DNA of 64,000 bases from an uncultured Sphingomonadaceae bacterium (GTDB taxonomy: Bacteria; Pseudomonadota; Alphaproteobacteria; Sphingomonadales; Sphingomonadaceae). A program made the position numbers and the translations under genes. The stretch covers positions 62,001-126,000 of the forward strand of contig CALKJZ010000005.1 in assembly GCA_937995515.1 (NCBI GenBank), written 5' to 3'. Below, one piece after another: positions 29,181 to 40,895 of this stretch. The notes below the pieces were generated by a model. The model did no database searches and had not been told where the DNA came from. It was given only the letters and a program-made list of their open reading frames with translations. How positions within the stretch are numbered: the stretch's first letter is position 1; each line of letters opens with the position of its first letter.

Positions 29181-30200
29181 CTAGTCGGCCTCCACCCAGC
29201 CGGCAAGCTCCTGGCCGAGGATGCGGCGCAGCATGTCCATGCCTGCCGGGCTGTCGTTGAGGCAGGGGAGATAGGCGTAGTGGGTGCCGCCGGCCCCGAG
29301 GAAGGCGTCGCGCGCCTCGATGGCGATTTCCTCCAGCGTCTCGAGGCAATCGGCTGCAAAGCCCGGGCAGGCGATGGCAACCCGGGTGATGCCTGCGCGC
29401 GCAAGCCCGATGAGGGTGGGCTCGGTGTAGGGCTGCAGCCATTCGGCCGGCCCGAAGCGCGACTGGAAGGTGACGACCAGCCGCTCGCGCGGGAGGCCGA
29501 GCGCCTCGCCCACCAGCCGCGCGGTCTTCTGGCACTGGCAATGGTAGGGGTCGCCGAGCTCGAGCGTGCGGCGCGGCATGCCGTGGAAGCTGAGCACCAG
29601 CCGCTCCGGCTCGAAGTCGAGGCCGGCAAGGCCGGCGCCGAGGCTGGTGGCCAGCGCGGCGATGTGCGCCGGATGATCGTGATAGGGCGGCAGGGTGCGG
29701 ATGGCCGGGACCCACCGCTGGGTCTCGACATGGTGGAAGACGGCCTCGACCACGGTGCCGGTGGTGGCGCTCGAATATTGCGGGTAGAGCGGCGCGACAA
29801 GGATCCGGTCGCAGCCGGCCGCGCGCAGCGCATCGAGCCGCTCGGGGATTGCGGGGCGGCCGTAGCGCATTGCGAAATCGACGATCACCCGCCCGCCCCA
29901 GCACCCGGCGAGCGCCCGCGCCTGCCGCCGGGTGATGGCGCGCAGCGGGCTGTCGTGTTCCACCTCGTCCCAGATGGCGGCATAGGCCTCGGCGGTCCGC
30001 GCCGGGCGGGTTTTCAGGATCACCTTTTCCAGAAGGATGTTCCAGAGGGTGCGCGGCAGCTCGATCACCCGCGGATCCGACAGGAACTGGCGCAGATAGG
30101 GCTTGACCGCCTCGGGCGTCGGGGCATCCGGCGAGCCGAGGTTGACAAGCAGCACACCCACCCGCCCGTGGGCGACCTCGGGATGATCGTCCGGCCGCAC
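29181..30200 (-). CDS. hemH: ferrochelatase
   Basis: VNLGSPDAPTPEAVKPYLRQFLSDPRVIE, LSFHGMPRRTLELGDPYHCQCQKT; GTG start likely. Confidence 0.95.
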   Translation of the reverse strand: MRPDDHPEVAHGRVGVLLVNLGSPDAPTPEAVKPYLRQFLSDPRVIELPRTLWNILLEKVILKTRPARTAEAYAAIWDEVEHDSPLRAITRRQARALAGCWGGRVIVDFAMRYGRPAIPERLDALRAAGCDRILVAPLYPQYSSATTGTVVEAVFHHVETQRWVPAIRTLPPYHDHPAHIAALATSLGAGLAGLDFEPERLVLSFHGMPRRTLELGDPYHCQCQKTARLVGEALGLPRERLVVTFQSRFGPAEWLQPYTEPTLIGLARAGITRVAIACPGFAADCLETLEEIAIEARDAFLGAGGTHYAYLPCLNDSPAGMDMLRRILGQELAGWVEAD

Positions 30201-30204
30201 GGGG

Positions 30205-32455
30205 TCAGTCGAAGGCGCGGGCCAGCGGCAGTTCGCGCGCGCGCACCCCTGTGGCTGCGAACAGCGCGTTGGCAAGTGCCGGCGCGGCAGGCGGCGTGCC
30301 CACCTCGCCCACCCCGCCCAGCGGCCGCGCGGAGGGGACAATGACCGTGTGGAACCGCGGGGTTTCGGCCAGGCGCAGGATGCGCAGCCGGTCGAAGTTG
30401 CGCTCGCGCGCATAGCCGTCAGCGAAGCTCGTCTCGCCCCAGAGCGCGGCCGTCAGGCCGAAGATCGCGCCGCCCTCCATCTGCGCAACCACCGAGTCCG
30501 GGTTGATGGCCTGCCCGCAGTCGATCGCGGTCGTCACCCGCCGGACCCGCACCTCGCCGCCCGCCACCCCGGCCTCGACCACCTGCGCCACGATCGAGCC
30601 GAAGCTTTCGTGCAGCGCAACACCGCGGCCGAAGCCGTCGGCCACCGGGCTTCCCCAGCCGGCGGCCTCGGCCACCGCGCGCAGCACGCGCGCATGGCCG
30701 CCATCCGGATCGAGAAGCGAAAGGCGGAAGGCCATCGGATCCGCACCCGCCTCGGCGGCCACCTCGTCGATGAAGCTCTCGATGAAGAAGGCCGTGTAGC
30801 TGTGACCGACCGAGCGCCAATAGCCGAGCGGCACCGGCTGGGCGACGGCCACGTGCTCGGCGCGGAAGGCGCCGATTCGGTAGGGAAGGTCCGTTGCACC
30901 CTCGAGCGCCACGCCGCTCGAGCGGTCGCTTGCCGGCGCAAGGCGCGGCATATTGCGCCGCATGAAGCTGCCCGAAAGCGAGGGCACGGCGATCTTCACC
31001 TCGAGCGCGGCAACACCGCCTTGCAGATCGAGCGCACCGCGCATGCGTGCAGCGGCCGCAGGGCGGAACATGTCGGCGTGGCTGTCTTCCTCCCGGCTCC
31101 ACTGGAGCAGCACCGGGCGCCCGATGGCGCGGGCAATGAGCGCGGCCTCCACCATGGCATCGGTCTCGGCCTTGCGGCCGAAGCCACCGCCAAGCAGCGT
31201 CGGGTGGATGGTGACTGCGGCCTGCTCCAGCCCCAGCGCATCCGCAACCGCCCATGTGGCAAGGGTGAGCGACTGGGTGGGACCCCAGACATCGGCCCTG
31301 CCGTCAACGACGCGCGCGGCCGCCACCATCGGCTCCATGCAGGCGTGGGCGAGGAACGGGACGGCATATTCGGCTTGCAGGGGACCGCTGCCGAGCGCGG
31401 CAGCCACATCACCCCTGCGCACGATCTCGCCGCCCTCGCGCGCGAGCGCGCCCCTGACGCCGCGCGCGATCCAGTCGCCCGCCGGACGGCCGTCTGTGGC
31501 AAAGCGCGGGACAACGCGGCCAAGCGCCCGGCGCGCCTCCCAGGTGGTCGCCCCGATCGCGGCAACCCAGTTCGGCCCCTTCACCGTCTGCACCCCGTCG
31601 GGTGCCTCGACAGCCACGAGCCGCCCGCCAACGGGGCCGTGGCGGATGCTGGCGAACACCATGCCCGGCAGCCGGACATCCGCGCCGAAGCGCGCCGTGC
31701 CGTCGACCTTGGGCGGAATGTCGAGCCGGGGGACGGGCCGCCCGACGAGCGCGCGGCCGGAGGCCGGGCGCAGCACCGCCCCGGTCACCGTGCGCCGGGG
31801 GTCGACCCGCGCCGCCGCCTCGCCGAAGCCCATGCGCCGGGCCTGGTAGACGACGAAGCCGCCGCGCGTGTCGAGGAGCGCAGGGTCGACCGCCCAGTCG
31901 CGGGCCGCGGCCTCGACCAGCATCGCGCGCGCGGCTGCACCCGCCTCGCGCAGGATGTCGTGATAGCCCCTGACCGAGGTGCTGCCCCCCGTGAGGTGCA
32001 GGTTGAGCCGGCGGATGGCCGCCTCCCCCGCCAGGGCGGCCACCTCGCGCACCATCGGCGGCAAGCCTGCGGTGCCAGCCCGCACGAGGCCCACATGGGC
32101 GTAATCCGGGTGGAAGGTCGCCGGCTCGACACCCACCATGCGCCAGTCGGCGCCGAGTTCGTCCGCGAGGATCTGCGCAAGGGCCGACCAGCTGCCCTGC
32201 CCCATCTCGGCCTGCGGCACGGCGACCGTCACCCGGCCGTCCGTCCCGATCTTCAGCCAGGCGTTGAACAGCGTTTCGCCCTCCGCAGCCCGCCACGCCT
32301 CGGGGTAGCTGCGCGGCCAGAGCGCAAAGCCAACCACCACGCCGACGCTTGCCGCCGCCCCCACGAGGAAGGCCCGGCGGGTCGGCAACCGCCGCTGGCG
32401 CTTCTCGCCCTGGTCCGCCGCGTCGCCCGGCGTCGTCTGCAGCATCCTCGCCTCG
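30205..32455 (-). CDS. xanthine dehydrogenase-family molybdopterin-binding subunit (isoquinoline 1-oxidoreductase beta-like), Tat signal
   Basis: RRAFLVGAAASVGVVVG; LNAWLKIG-type start, VPQAEMGQGSWSALAQILADELG, GGGFGRKAETDAM. Confidence 0.9.
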
Positions 32456-32464
32456 TCCTGGTGA

Positions 32465-32656
32465 GCCGGCGCAAACCGCCAGACATCTGACGCCCGGCAC
32501 CGCACCTTGGCCATGTCGCACCGCGCGCGGCGGCGCAAGCCCGGCGGGGGTGGCACGGGGTCACGCAGCCGCCCCCCGCCCGCGCCGCGGGCGGCACCGC
32601 CAGGGAGCGTCAGGATTTTGACGCCGGGCGTCAGATGTCTGGCGGTTTGCGCCGGC
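32465..32656. repeat. Perfect 34-bp inverted repeat (arms 32465-32498 and 32623-32656) with 124-bp spacer
   Basis: gccggcgcaaaccgccagacatctgacgcccggc versus its exact reverse complement. Confidence 0.97.
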
Positions 32657-32697
32657 CTCGCGCCGCTTCCAGCGCCCTCGCCCGAGAGCAGCAGGCT

Positions 32698-32713
32698 TGG
32701 CACGGCACTTGCT
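32698..32713 (+). promoter_or_regulatory. sigma54 (-24/-12) promoter
   Basis: TGGCACGGCACTTGCT; GG-N10-GC spacing exact. Confidence 0.8.
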
Positions 32714-32852
32714 CGGCCATGCGCGCCAGCCGCCACGGCGAGCGGCGGCCCAGCGGCCCGCCCTGCCCTCTACGGCCAGGAGACCGGGCAGTTGCGGGGC
32801 CCGGCAGGCGGCTGACCGAAGGGGACATGTTCTGGACGGCAGTGGAGGACGG

Positions 32853-33916
<1,064 letters not shown>

Positions 33917-33920
<4 letters not shown>

Positions 33921-34273
33921 GCGGGATCGAGGCCGCCGGCGGAGCCGCGGGCGTGCTGGCGCTGCGGCAGAAGATCCTCGAACGCAGCCAGGCGCTGCAG
34001 CAGGCCATCGGCACCGCGGGGCCGCGCGCCCCGGCCGCCGCCGAGGCCGGCGCGCCGGCGTTTGGCGCGCTGATGAAGCAGGCGATCGAGCAGGTGAATG
34101 CGCTGCAGAGCCAGAGCGCGGCTGCCTCGGCCGCCTATGAACGCGGCCAGACCCACGACATCGCCTCGGTGATGCTCGCGCGGCAGAAGGCCTCGCTTGC
34201 GTTCGAGGCGACGGTGCAGGCGCGCAACCGCCTGCTCGCAGCCTACCGCGACATCATGAACATGCCGGTGTAG
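33917..34273 (+). CDS. fliE: flagellar hook-basal body protein FliE
   Basis: [33 protein letters not shown]. Confidence 0.93.
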
Positions 34274-34277
34274 CGGC

Positions 34278-35915
34278 ATGGCAGACCAGCCCGTTCTCGT
34301 CGCCGAGCCGCTGCGCGGGGAGCGCGGCGGCATCGACAGCCTGCTCGAGCGCCCGCGCGCCTTTCTCGAACGCAACCCGCTCCTGCGCCGCGCGCTGGTG
34401 CCGGCTGCAGTCTCCGCGGTGCTGCTGCTCGGCCTTCTCGGCTGGATCCTGCTTGCGGAGCCGGCGCGCAGCCCGCTGTTCTCAACCCTGCCCGATGCGG
34501 ACAAGGCCGCCGTCGTTGCAAGCCTTGAGAAACAGGGCTTCGACGTCAAGGTCGACCCGCAGACCGGCGCGGTGATGCTGCCGCCGGCCGAGCATGCGCG
34601 CGCGCGCATGGCGCTCGCTGCCGAGGGCCTGCCGCGCGCTGCGCCAGGCGCCTTCGAGATGCTGGGCGAGATGCCGCTCGGCACGAGCCGCGCCGTGGAG
34701 GCCATGCGCCTCCGGCAGGCGCAGGAGCGCGAGCTTGCCGCCGCCATCGAGTCACTCGATGGCGTGGAGCGCGCGCGGGTGCTGATCGCCTGGCCCGAAC
34801 CCTCGCCCTTCGTGCGCGACCGGCCACCGGTCTCGGCGGCCGTCACCGTCACCCTCGCCCCCGGCCGCACCCTGTCCGACCATCAGGCGCGCGCGATCCT
34901 CCATCTGGTGGCGGGCGCAGTCCCAGGCCTTTCGACCGACAATGTGGCGATCGCCGACCAGACCGGCCGGCTGCTTGCGGGCGAGCCGGGCGGCCGCGAT
35001 GCCGCCGGCGACCGGCGGGTGGCGCTGCAGGCGCGCCTCGAGGCCCGCGCCCGGGAGGCCATCCTCGCGCTGCTCGGCCCCATCCTTGGCCCGGAGAATG
35101 TGACTGCCCAGGTCAGCATCGATCTCGACCTCGCCGCGCGCGAGGCCGCGCTCGAACGGTTCGAGCCGCAGGGCTCGGTCCGCTCGGAAAGCGAAAGCCG
35201 CTCCACCTCCTCCGAGCCGCGCGCCATCGGCATCCCGGGCGCGCTCACCAACGCGGTGCCCGCCGCGCCCCAGGTGCAGGCCGACGCACCGCCCGAGGCT
35301 GCGGGCCCCACTGTCAACGCCACCGCCTCCGAAAGCCGGACCCGCAACTACGAGATCGGCCGCTCGGTCGAGGTGCAGGTGCAGGCTGGCGGCACGATCC
35401 GCCGGATGACGGCTGCCGTGGTGGTGCACGAGACCGCGCTCGGACCACCGCAGGGCCGCGCGGCCCGGCTGCGCGAGATCGAGCGACTGGTCGCGGGCGC
35501 CATCGGCTTCGACCCGGCGCGCGGAGACCGGATCGAGGTGGCCGCACGCCCCTTCGCACCGCCGCCCAGCAGCGCGCTGCCGCTGTGGCAGGAGCCGGTG
35601 GTCGTCGAGAGCTCGAAGTGGCTGGCGGTCGCGCTGATCGCGCTGGGTCTGCTTGGCTTTGTCATCCGCCCGCTGCTGCGCAAATGGGCGAGCGAGGCCG
35701 AGGCGGAGCGCGCGGCAGCCGCAGCAGGGCTTCCGCCATCCGGCGGGCCGGAGCCGCGCCGGATCGATTATGCCGCCAAGCTCACCGAGGCCCGGCTCGT
35801 CGCCTCGACGGACGCCGCGCGTGCCACCGCGGTTGCCCGCCGGCTCCTCGCCTCGACCGCGCCCGAGCCGGTTGCACCCGCAGCCCCTGCCCCCGCTCCC
35901 TCTGCCGGACGCTGA
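34278..35915 (+). CDS. fliF: flagellar MS-ring protein FliF
   Basis: YPLFSTL-type SPLFSTLPDADKAAVVASLEKQGFDVKVD; RNYEIGRSVEVQ. Confidence 0.95.
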   Translation: MADQPVLVAEPLRGERGGIDSLLERPRAFLERNPLLRRALVPAAVSAVLLLGLLGWILLAEPARSPLFSTLPDADKAAVVASLEKQGFDVKVDPQTGAVMLPPAEHARARMALAAEGLPRAAPGAFEMLGEMPLGTSRAVEAMRLRQAQERELAAAIESLDGVERARVLIAWPEPSPFVRDRPPVSAAVTVTLAPGRTLSDHQARAILHLVAGAVPGLSTDNVAIADQTGRLLAGEPGGRDAAGDRRVALQARLEARAREAILALLGPILGPENVTAQVSIDLDLAAREAALERFEPQGSVRSESESRSTSSEPRAIGIPGALTNAVPAAPQVQADAPPEAAGPTVNATASESRTRNYEIGRSVEVQVQAGGTIRRMTAAVVVHETALGPPQGRAARLREIERLVAGAIGFDPARGDRIEVAARPFAPPPSSALPLWQEPVVVESSKWLAVALIALGLLGFVIRPLLRKWASEAEAERAAAAAGLPPSGGPEPRRIDYAAKLTEARLVASTDAARATAVARRLLASTAPEPVAPAAPAPAPSAGR

Positions 35916-35918
35916 GCC

Positions 35919-36953
35919 ATGGCCTTCCAGCCCCCCGGACCGGTCGAGACCCGCAGCCAGCCCGAGCCGCTGACGGGCGCGCAGAAGGCCGCGCTCCTCG
36001 TGCTGCTGCTGGAAGAGCCCGAGGCCGCAGCCATGCTCGCGCGGCTGACCCCCGAGGAGGTCGATGCCATCGGCGAGGCCATGCTTTCGGTCGCCGAAGC
36101 CAATCCGGCGACGGTCGACCGGCTGCTCGACGAGGTGCTCGCATTGGCCGCCGACACCGTGGCCCTGGCCGAGGTGCCGGCATCGGTGCGCGCGATGCTG
36201 GAGGGCGCACTGGGGCAGGACCGGGCCGTCGGCGTGATCGAGCGGCTGGGAGACCGCGTGCGCACACCAGCCTTCGAGCGCCTGCTGTGGCTGGAGCCCT
36301 ATGCCATCGCGAGCCTTCTCGAGACCGAACATCCGCAGGCACAGGCGCTCGTCCTTGCGCACCTCCCGGCAGACCGCGCAGCGCGCGTGCTGGCACGGCT
36401 TCCGGCTGCAACGCAGGCGGATCTCGTCCGGCGCGTTGCAACCCTGGGGCCCGTGCTTCCGGCGGCCATCGACGCGCTCGACCGCGGGCTTGCCGAGCGC
36501 ATGTCGGCCACGCCGCCGCGCCCGCCGGTGACAGACCTCGGCGGCATGGGCCGGGCGGCGGACCTCATCAACCTTGCCGGGCTCGACGAGGCCGAGGCGC
36601 TCGCAGCCCTTGCCGATGCCGACCCGGCCGCAGCCGAGATCCTCTCCGAGCGGCTTTTTACCTTTGCCGATCTTGCCAAGCTCGACGACCGGGCACTGCA
36701 GGCGGTGGTCCGCTCGCTCGAGGCCGACCTTCTTATCCCGGCCATGCGCGCGGCCGACGAACCGCTGCGGCGGCGGATCCTCTCGGCCATGCCGGCACGC
36801 GCGGCGCAGGCGCTCGAAGACGAGATCGACGCGCGCGGCCCCGTCCGCATCGAGGATGCACAGGCTGCGCAGAAGGCGGTGGCGGCCGCCGCGCGCAGGC
36901 TCGCGGCCGAGGGCGTGATCAGCCTGCCGGGGCGGGGGCCGGCCTATGTCTGA
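35919..36953 (+). CDS. fliG: flagellar motor switch protein FliG
   Basis: ETEHPQAQALVLAHLP; LDDRALQAVVRSLEADLLIPAMRAADEPLRRRILSAMPARAAQALEDEI. Confidence 0.95.
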   Translation: MAFQPPGPVETRSQPEPLTGAQKAALLVLLLEEPEAAAMLARLTPEEVDAIGEAMLSVAEANPATVDRLLDEVLALAADTVALAEVPASVRAMLEGALGQDRAVGVIERLGDRVRTPAFERLLWLEPYAIASLLETEHPQAQALVLAHLPADRAARVLARLPAATQADLVRRVATLGPVLPAAIDALDRGLAERMSATPPRPPVTDLGGMGRAADLINLAGLDEAEALAALADADPAAAEILSERLFTFADLAKLDDRALQAVVRSLEADLLIPAMRAADEPLRRRILSAMPARAAQALEDEIDARGPVRIEDAQAAQKAVAAAARRLAAEGVISLPGRGPAYV

Positions 36954-37533
36954 GGGCAGCTCCGAGCGCGGACCGGCCCATCCGGGCACGCCGCCGCTGT
37001 GCGCGCTGCTGGGGCTTGCACCCCGGCCTTCGCACGCGCAGCCGCCCGAGCCTGCCCCCGTGCCGGAGGCCGCGCTCGTCGCCGCGCGTGCCGAGGGCGC
37101 ACACGCCGCCGACCTGCGATGGCAGGCGGTCTTGGCGGAGCGCGAACAGGCCCACGCCATCGAGCTGGCCGCAGCGCGGGCCGGCGCAGAGGCGATCGTC
37201 GATGCCGCAGCCGACTGCCTTGCCGACCTCCTCTTGGCCGCGCTTCGCGCCGTCGTGGGGCAACTGCCGCCGGTCGATGCGGCCCTCTTGCGCGCCCTTG
37301 CCGAAGAGGCCATCCGCGCCCTTCCCGAGCAGGCGGGCGGCATGCTGCGCCTTGCCCCGCAGGATCTCGCGGCCTGCGGTCTTGAGCCTCCCGAGGGCTG
37401 GGGCGTGCGGGCCGATCCATCCGTACCACCCGGCACGGTGCGCGCCGAACTGGGCCCCCGGCTGGCGATGGCAGGGCTTGAACAGCGCCTCGCCCAGCTG
37501 GCGGCAGCCCTGCTTGCGGAGCCCCGGTCGTGA
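36946..37533 (+). CDS. fliH: flagellar assembly protein FliH-like
   Basis: Position between fliG and fliI; helical C-terminal domain. Confidence 0.75.
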   Translation: MSEGSSERGPAHPGTPPLCALLGLAPRPSHAQPPEPAPVPEAALVAARAEGAHAADLRWQAVLAEREQAHAIELAAARAGAEAIVDAAADCLADLLLAALRAVVGQLPPVDAALLRALAEEAIRALPEQAGGMLRLAPQDLAACGLEPPEGWGVRADPSVPPGTVRAELGPRLAMAGLEQRLAQLAAALLAEPRS

Positions 37534-38870
37534 GCGTGGCGAGCCCTGCCCTTGCCCGAATCAGGGAGCGCGCCGGCCAGCTGCACGAGGCCATCGGCCG
37601 CGCGCGCCTCACAGCCGAGCGCGGCGGGCTGGTGCGTGCCTTCGACGGCATGCTGATCGAGGCCGAGGGGCTGGATGCGCCGCGCGGCGCGCTGGCCCGG
37701 GTGCACGGGCTCGATGGCCCGTTTCCGGCCGAGGTGGTCGGGTTTAGGGATACGCGGCTCTTGCTGATGGCGCTCAGCCACGCCCGTCTTGCGCCCGGTG
37801 CGCCGCTGATGCTCGCCGACCCGGTCGACAGCGTGCCGGCGGGGCCGGCCACGCTCGGCAGGGTGATCGACGCAATGGGCCGCCCGATCGATGGCGGGAT
37901 GGAGCTCCGCGGCCGTCCCTGGCCACTTGCCGGGCGGCCGGTCCCGCCGCTTGCGCGCGCGGATGTCACCGCCCCGCTTCCCACCGGGGTGCGCGCGATC
38001 GACATGCTGCTGACGCTCGGGGTCGGCCAGCGCATCGGCCTGATGGCGGGCGCCGGTGTGGGCAAGTCGGTGCTGATGCAGCAGATCGTGCGTGGCACGG
38101 CCGCCGATGCGATCGTCGCTGCCCTGATCGGCGAGCGCGGCCGCGAGATCAGCGCCTTTCTCGACCGGCTGCCGCCGGATCGCCTGGCCCGCACGACGGT
38201 GGTTGCCGTGCCTGCCGACGAGGCGGCCCCGCTGCGGATCCGCGGCGCCATGACGGCACTCGCGCTGGCCGAGGCGCTCAGGGCCGAGGGTCTTGGCGTG
38301 CTGCTGCTGATGGACAGCCTGACGCGCATCGCCCATGCCCAGCGCGAGATCGGGATCGCCATCGGCGAGCCGCCCGGCACGCGCGGCTTTCCCGCCTCGT
38401 CGCTTGCGCTCATTCCCCGCCTCGTCGAGCGCGCCGGCATCGATGCCCGCTCGGGCGGCGCCATCACGGCCATCTTCACGGTGCTCACCGAGGGTGACGA
38501 CCATCTGGCCGACCCGGTGGCGGATGCCGCGCGCGGCGTGCTCGACGGGCATGTCCTCCTCTCGCGCGAGGTGGCAGCCCACGGGCGCTACCCGGCCATC
38601 GATCTCGGCCATTCCGTGAGCCGCACCATGGCGGCGTGTGTCGACGAGGACCACGCCCGCGCGGCTGCGGCGTTGCGGCGGGAATGGGCGCTGATCGAGG
38701 CCAGCCGCGATCTCGTCGCCATGGGCGCGCACACGCCGGGGGTCGATCCCGCGCTCGACCGGGCGCTTGCCCATGCCCAGGCCATCGAGGCGTTCCTCGC
38801 GCAGGCGGAAGGCGAAACGGTACCGTTCGACGCGGCGCGCGCCCAGCTTGTCGAGGGCTGGGGCGGATGA
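37530..38870 (+). CDS. fliI: flagellum-specific ATPase FliI
   Basis: GAGVGKSVLMQQIVRG, IGERGREISAFLD, LLLMDSLTRIAHAQREIGIAIGEPPGTRGFP. Confidence 0.97.
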   Translation: MSVASPALARIRERAGQLHEAIGRARLTAERGGLVRAFDGMLIEAEGLDAPRGALARVHGLDGPFPAEVVGFRDTRLLLMALSHARLAPGAPLMLADPVDSVPAGPATLGRVIDAMGRPIDGGMELRGRPWPLAGRPVPPLARADVTAPLPTGVRAIDMLLTLGVGQRIGLMAGAGVGKSVLMQQIVRGTAADAIVAALIGERGREISAFLDRLPPDRLARTTVVAVPADEAAPLRIRGAMTALALAEALRAEGLGVLLLMDSLTRIAHAQREIGIAIGEPPGTRGFPASSLALIPRLVERAGIDARSGGAITAIFTVLTEGDDHLADPVADAARGVLDGHVLLSREVAAHGRYPAIDLGHSVSRTMAACVDEDHARAAAALRREWALIEASRDLVAMGAHTPGVDPALDRALAHAQAIEAFLAQAEGETVPFDAARAQLVEGWGG

Positions 38871-39286
38871 GCGGGCAAAGGCGCCTCCGGCGGCTGGAGA
38901 GGCTGCTCGCGCTCCGGCAGGCGGCCGCCGAGCGGGCACGGCAGCGCTTCGCGCAGAGCGTCTCGGATTCGACAAGCGCGGCCGAGCGCGTGGCGCGCGT
39001 GGGGAGGCTGATTGCAGCGGTCGCGCCAGCCGACCGCACGACCGCCTCGATCAAGGCGGCCGCCGCCCTGCGCCTGATGCTGCGCGAGGCCGAGACGGCC
39101 GCGCGCCAAGCGCTCGAGCAGCGGATCGCGCAGCGGGTGGAAGCCGAACGAGTGCTCGCACTGGCCAGCGCGCGGGCCGAGCGCCTTGCAGCCCGGACCG
39201 AAACCGAGCGCCGGGCGGCAAGGCGACAGGAGGATGTTCGCCTCGAGCACGCCAATCCGTCCCAACGGGCAAGGAAACCCGCATGA
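38867..39286 (+). CDS. fliJ: FliJ-like flagellar protein
   Basis: Coiled-coil basic protein immediately after fliI. Confidence 0.6.
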   Translation: MSGQRRLRRLERLLALRQAAAERARQRFAQSVSDSTSAAERVARVGRLIAAVAPADRTTASIKAAAALRLMLREAETAARQALEQRIAQRVEAERVLALASARAERLAARTETERRAARRQEDVRLEHANPSQRARKPA

Positions 39287-40794
39287 TCCCCGAGCTTGCC
39301 ATGCCTGTCTCCCTCCAGCCCGGCGGCCGGCCCGCATCCGGCACGACGATGGGGGCGGGGCCGAGAAAGCCCGGCTTTGAGGCCCACCTGCCCGCCAGCG
39401 AGCCCGCAGTCGTGCCGGCCGAAGACCAGGTGCCCGCAGACCGGCGAGCGCCCGCGCCGGGCCCACGCGGCGCCCGCCGCGCGGCGCCCAGGCCAGAGCC
39501 CGCCCTGCCCGCCGCCGAAGCCGGCGCGCCGCCTGCCCCGAGCCCTGCGACCAGCACCACTGAGGCCGCGCAGGCCTTGGTGCGAGAGCCGGGGCAGGCC
39601 GCCTCCGCACAGCCTTCCCACCACCCCGCGATGCTCCTGCCACAGGCCGAGAGCCCGGGTGCCAGCGTGACCGGAGGCGGCAAGGCGGCGCCAGCAGCTG
39701 GGCTTCCGCCCGAAGCCGCCCAGCCGCCTGCTGCCGGCGGGCCGCAGCCCGCAGCGCTGCAGGATCGAGCCGGGCCGCAGGCCGATGTCCCCCGGCCGGT
39801 TCGCCCGCTGCCGGGCCTGTTGCCGGGCGACGACAAGGCCCTGCACGAAGCCCCGCCCCACAGGGAGGCGCAGCAGGGCCACGCTGCGAGGGCGGCTGCG
39901 GCTCCCGTTCTCCTTGCGCCCGTGCCGTCGGCTGGTTCACCGCGCGCCGCCGCGCCGTCGGCGGGCCCCGTGCTCCGCACCGACCTGCCGCCAGCCGTGG
40001 GTGGCGCCGACGATGCACGAGGCGAGGCCGGGAGCGGCAGGCCGGCGCCCGGCGGACCACGCCGGGGCGCGCCGCCTGCCGGGCAGGCGAGCCCGGATTC
40101 CGCCCTGCGCGGACCGGTGCCCGAGGCGCCGCCAAGGGGGATGGGCAGCAGCGGCGCGCGCGTGCCGCAGGCGCCGCCTGCAGCGCCGCCCGGGCGCGAG
40201 ACGCCGGCGGCAGACCTGCCGGGCGTGCGGGGCGTGGGCATCGGCCTTCTGGGCGACATGCGCTTCTCGCTTCGGGTCGACGTGGGCACCACCGAGCTTG
40301 CCGCCCGCATTGCCGCCGAGGCCGGCCAGCTCAGGACCAGTCTCGCCGAGGTCGGTGCCGAACTGGATGCAGTTCGCGTGGAAGTGGCCGGGCAGACTGG
40401 TCCAGACATCGGGGGCGGCTGGCAGGGGTTCCGCCCGTCCTCGGGGGAGGATGGTGGCGACCGGGCCACCGGATGGGCCGTGCAAGAGGAGCGCAGCAAG
40501 GCACCGGGAGAGGAGCGACGGGCAGATGCAGGCGCAGGCAGCGCAGCGGGCCGCGGCAGTCCCTCATCGGCCGAGGGCGACGGCCGAGGTGCCGACGGCG
40601 GGGCGGCGGGCCATGGCGATGGCGGCGCGCCGCCGCGCGGCCAGCGCGGGTCGGCGCCTGAACCGACGACCGCGCTGCCAATGCCCGGCGGCGACGAGGC
40701 AGAGGATCGGGCCGCATCCCGTCTGGCCGGCACGTCAGGCGCGGCCGGGCAAGATCGGCCGGCGCGCCCTGGAGGTCTTGATGTCTATGCCTGA
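39283..40794 (+). CDS. fliK: flagellar hook-length control protein FliK-like
   Basis: Long Pro/Ala-rich region, C-terminal GVGIGLLGDMRFSLRVDVGTTELAARIAAEAGQLRTSLAEVG. Confidence 0.65.
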   Translation: MIPELAMPVSLQPGGRPASGTTMGAGPRKPGFEAHLPASEPAVVPAEDQVPADRRAPAPGPRGARRAAPRPEPALPAAEAGAPPAPSPATSTTEAAQALVREPGQAASAQPSHHPAMLLPQAESPGASVTGGGKAAPAAGLPPEAAQPPAAGGPQPAALQDRAGPQADVPRPVRPLPGLLPGDDKALHEAPPHREAQQGHAARAAAAPVLLAPVPSAGSPRAAAPSAGPVLRTDLPPAVGGADDARGEAGSGRPAPGGPRRGAPPAGQASPDSALRGPVPEAPPRGMGSSGARVPQAPPAAPPGRETPAADLPGVRGVGIGLLGDMRFSLRVDVGTTELAARIAAEAGQLRTSLAEVGAELDAVRVEVAGQTGPDIGGGWQGFRPSSGEDGGDRATGWAVQEERSKAPGEERRADAGAGSAAGRGSPSSAEGDGRGADGGAAGHGDGGAPPRGQRGSAPEPTTALPMPGGDEAEDRAASRLAGTSGAAGQDRPARPGGLDVYA

Positions 40795-40895
40795 CCGCGC
40801 CCCGGCGCAAACCCCGGGGCCTTGCCCCCCATGGTCCGTGCGCCTCGCGCCCCGGCGCGATGCCGCAACGGCACCCGCCACGGGGAGGGGATGCC

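Noticed and set aside
28147-29904. 585-aa minus-strand ORF joining the ribbon-helix-helix gene to upstream sequence
   Set aside because: Only the last ~75 residues look like a real protein; the rest is out of frame with phaB and hemH.
34752-38975. 1407-aa minus-strand ORF opposite fliF-fliJ
   Set aside because: Antisense shadow ORF typical of very high GC; repetitive His/Arg/Gly composition, while the plus strand carries clear fli proteins.
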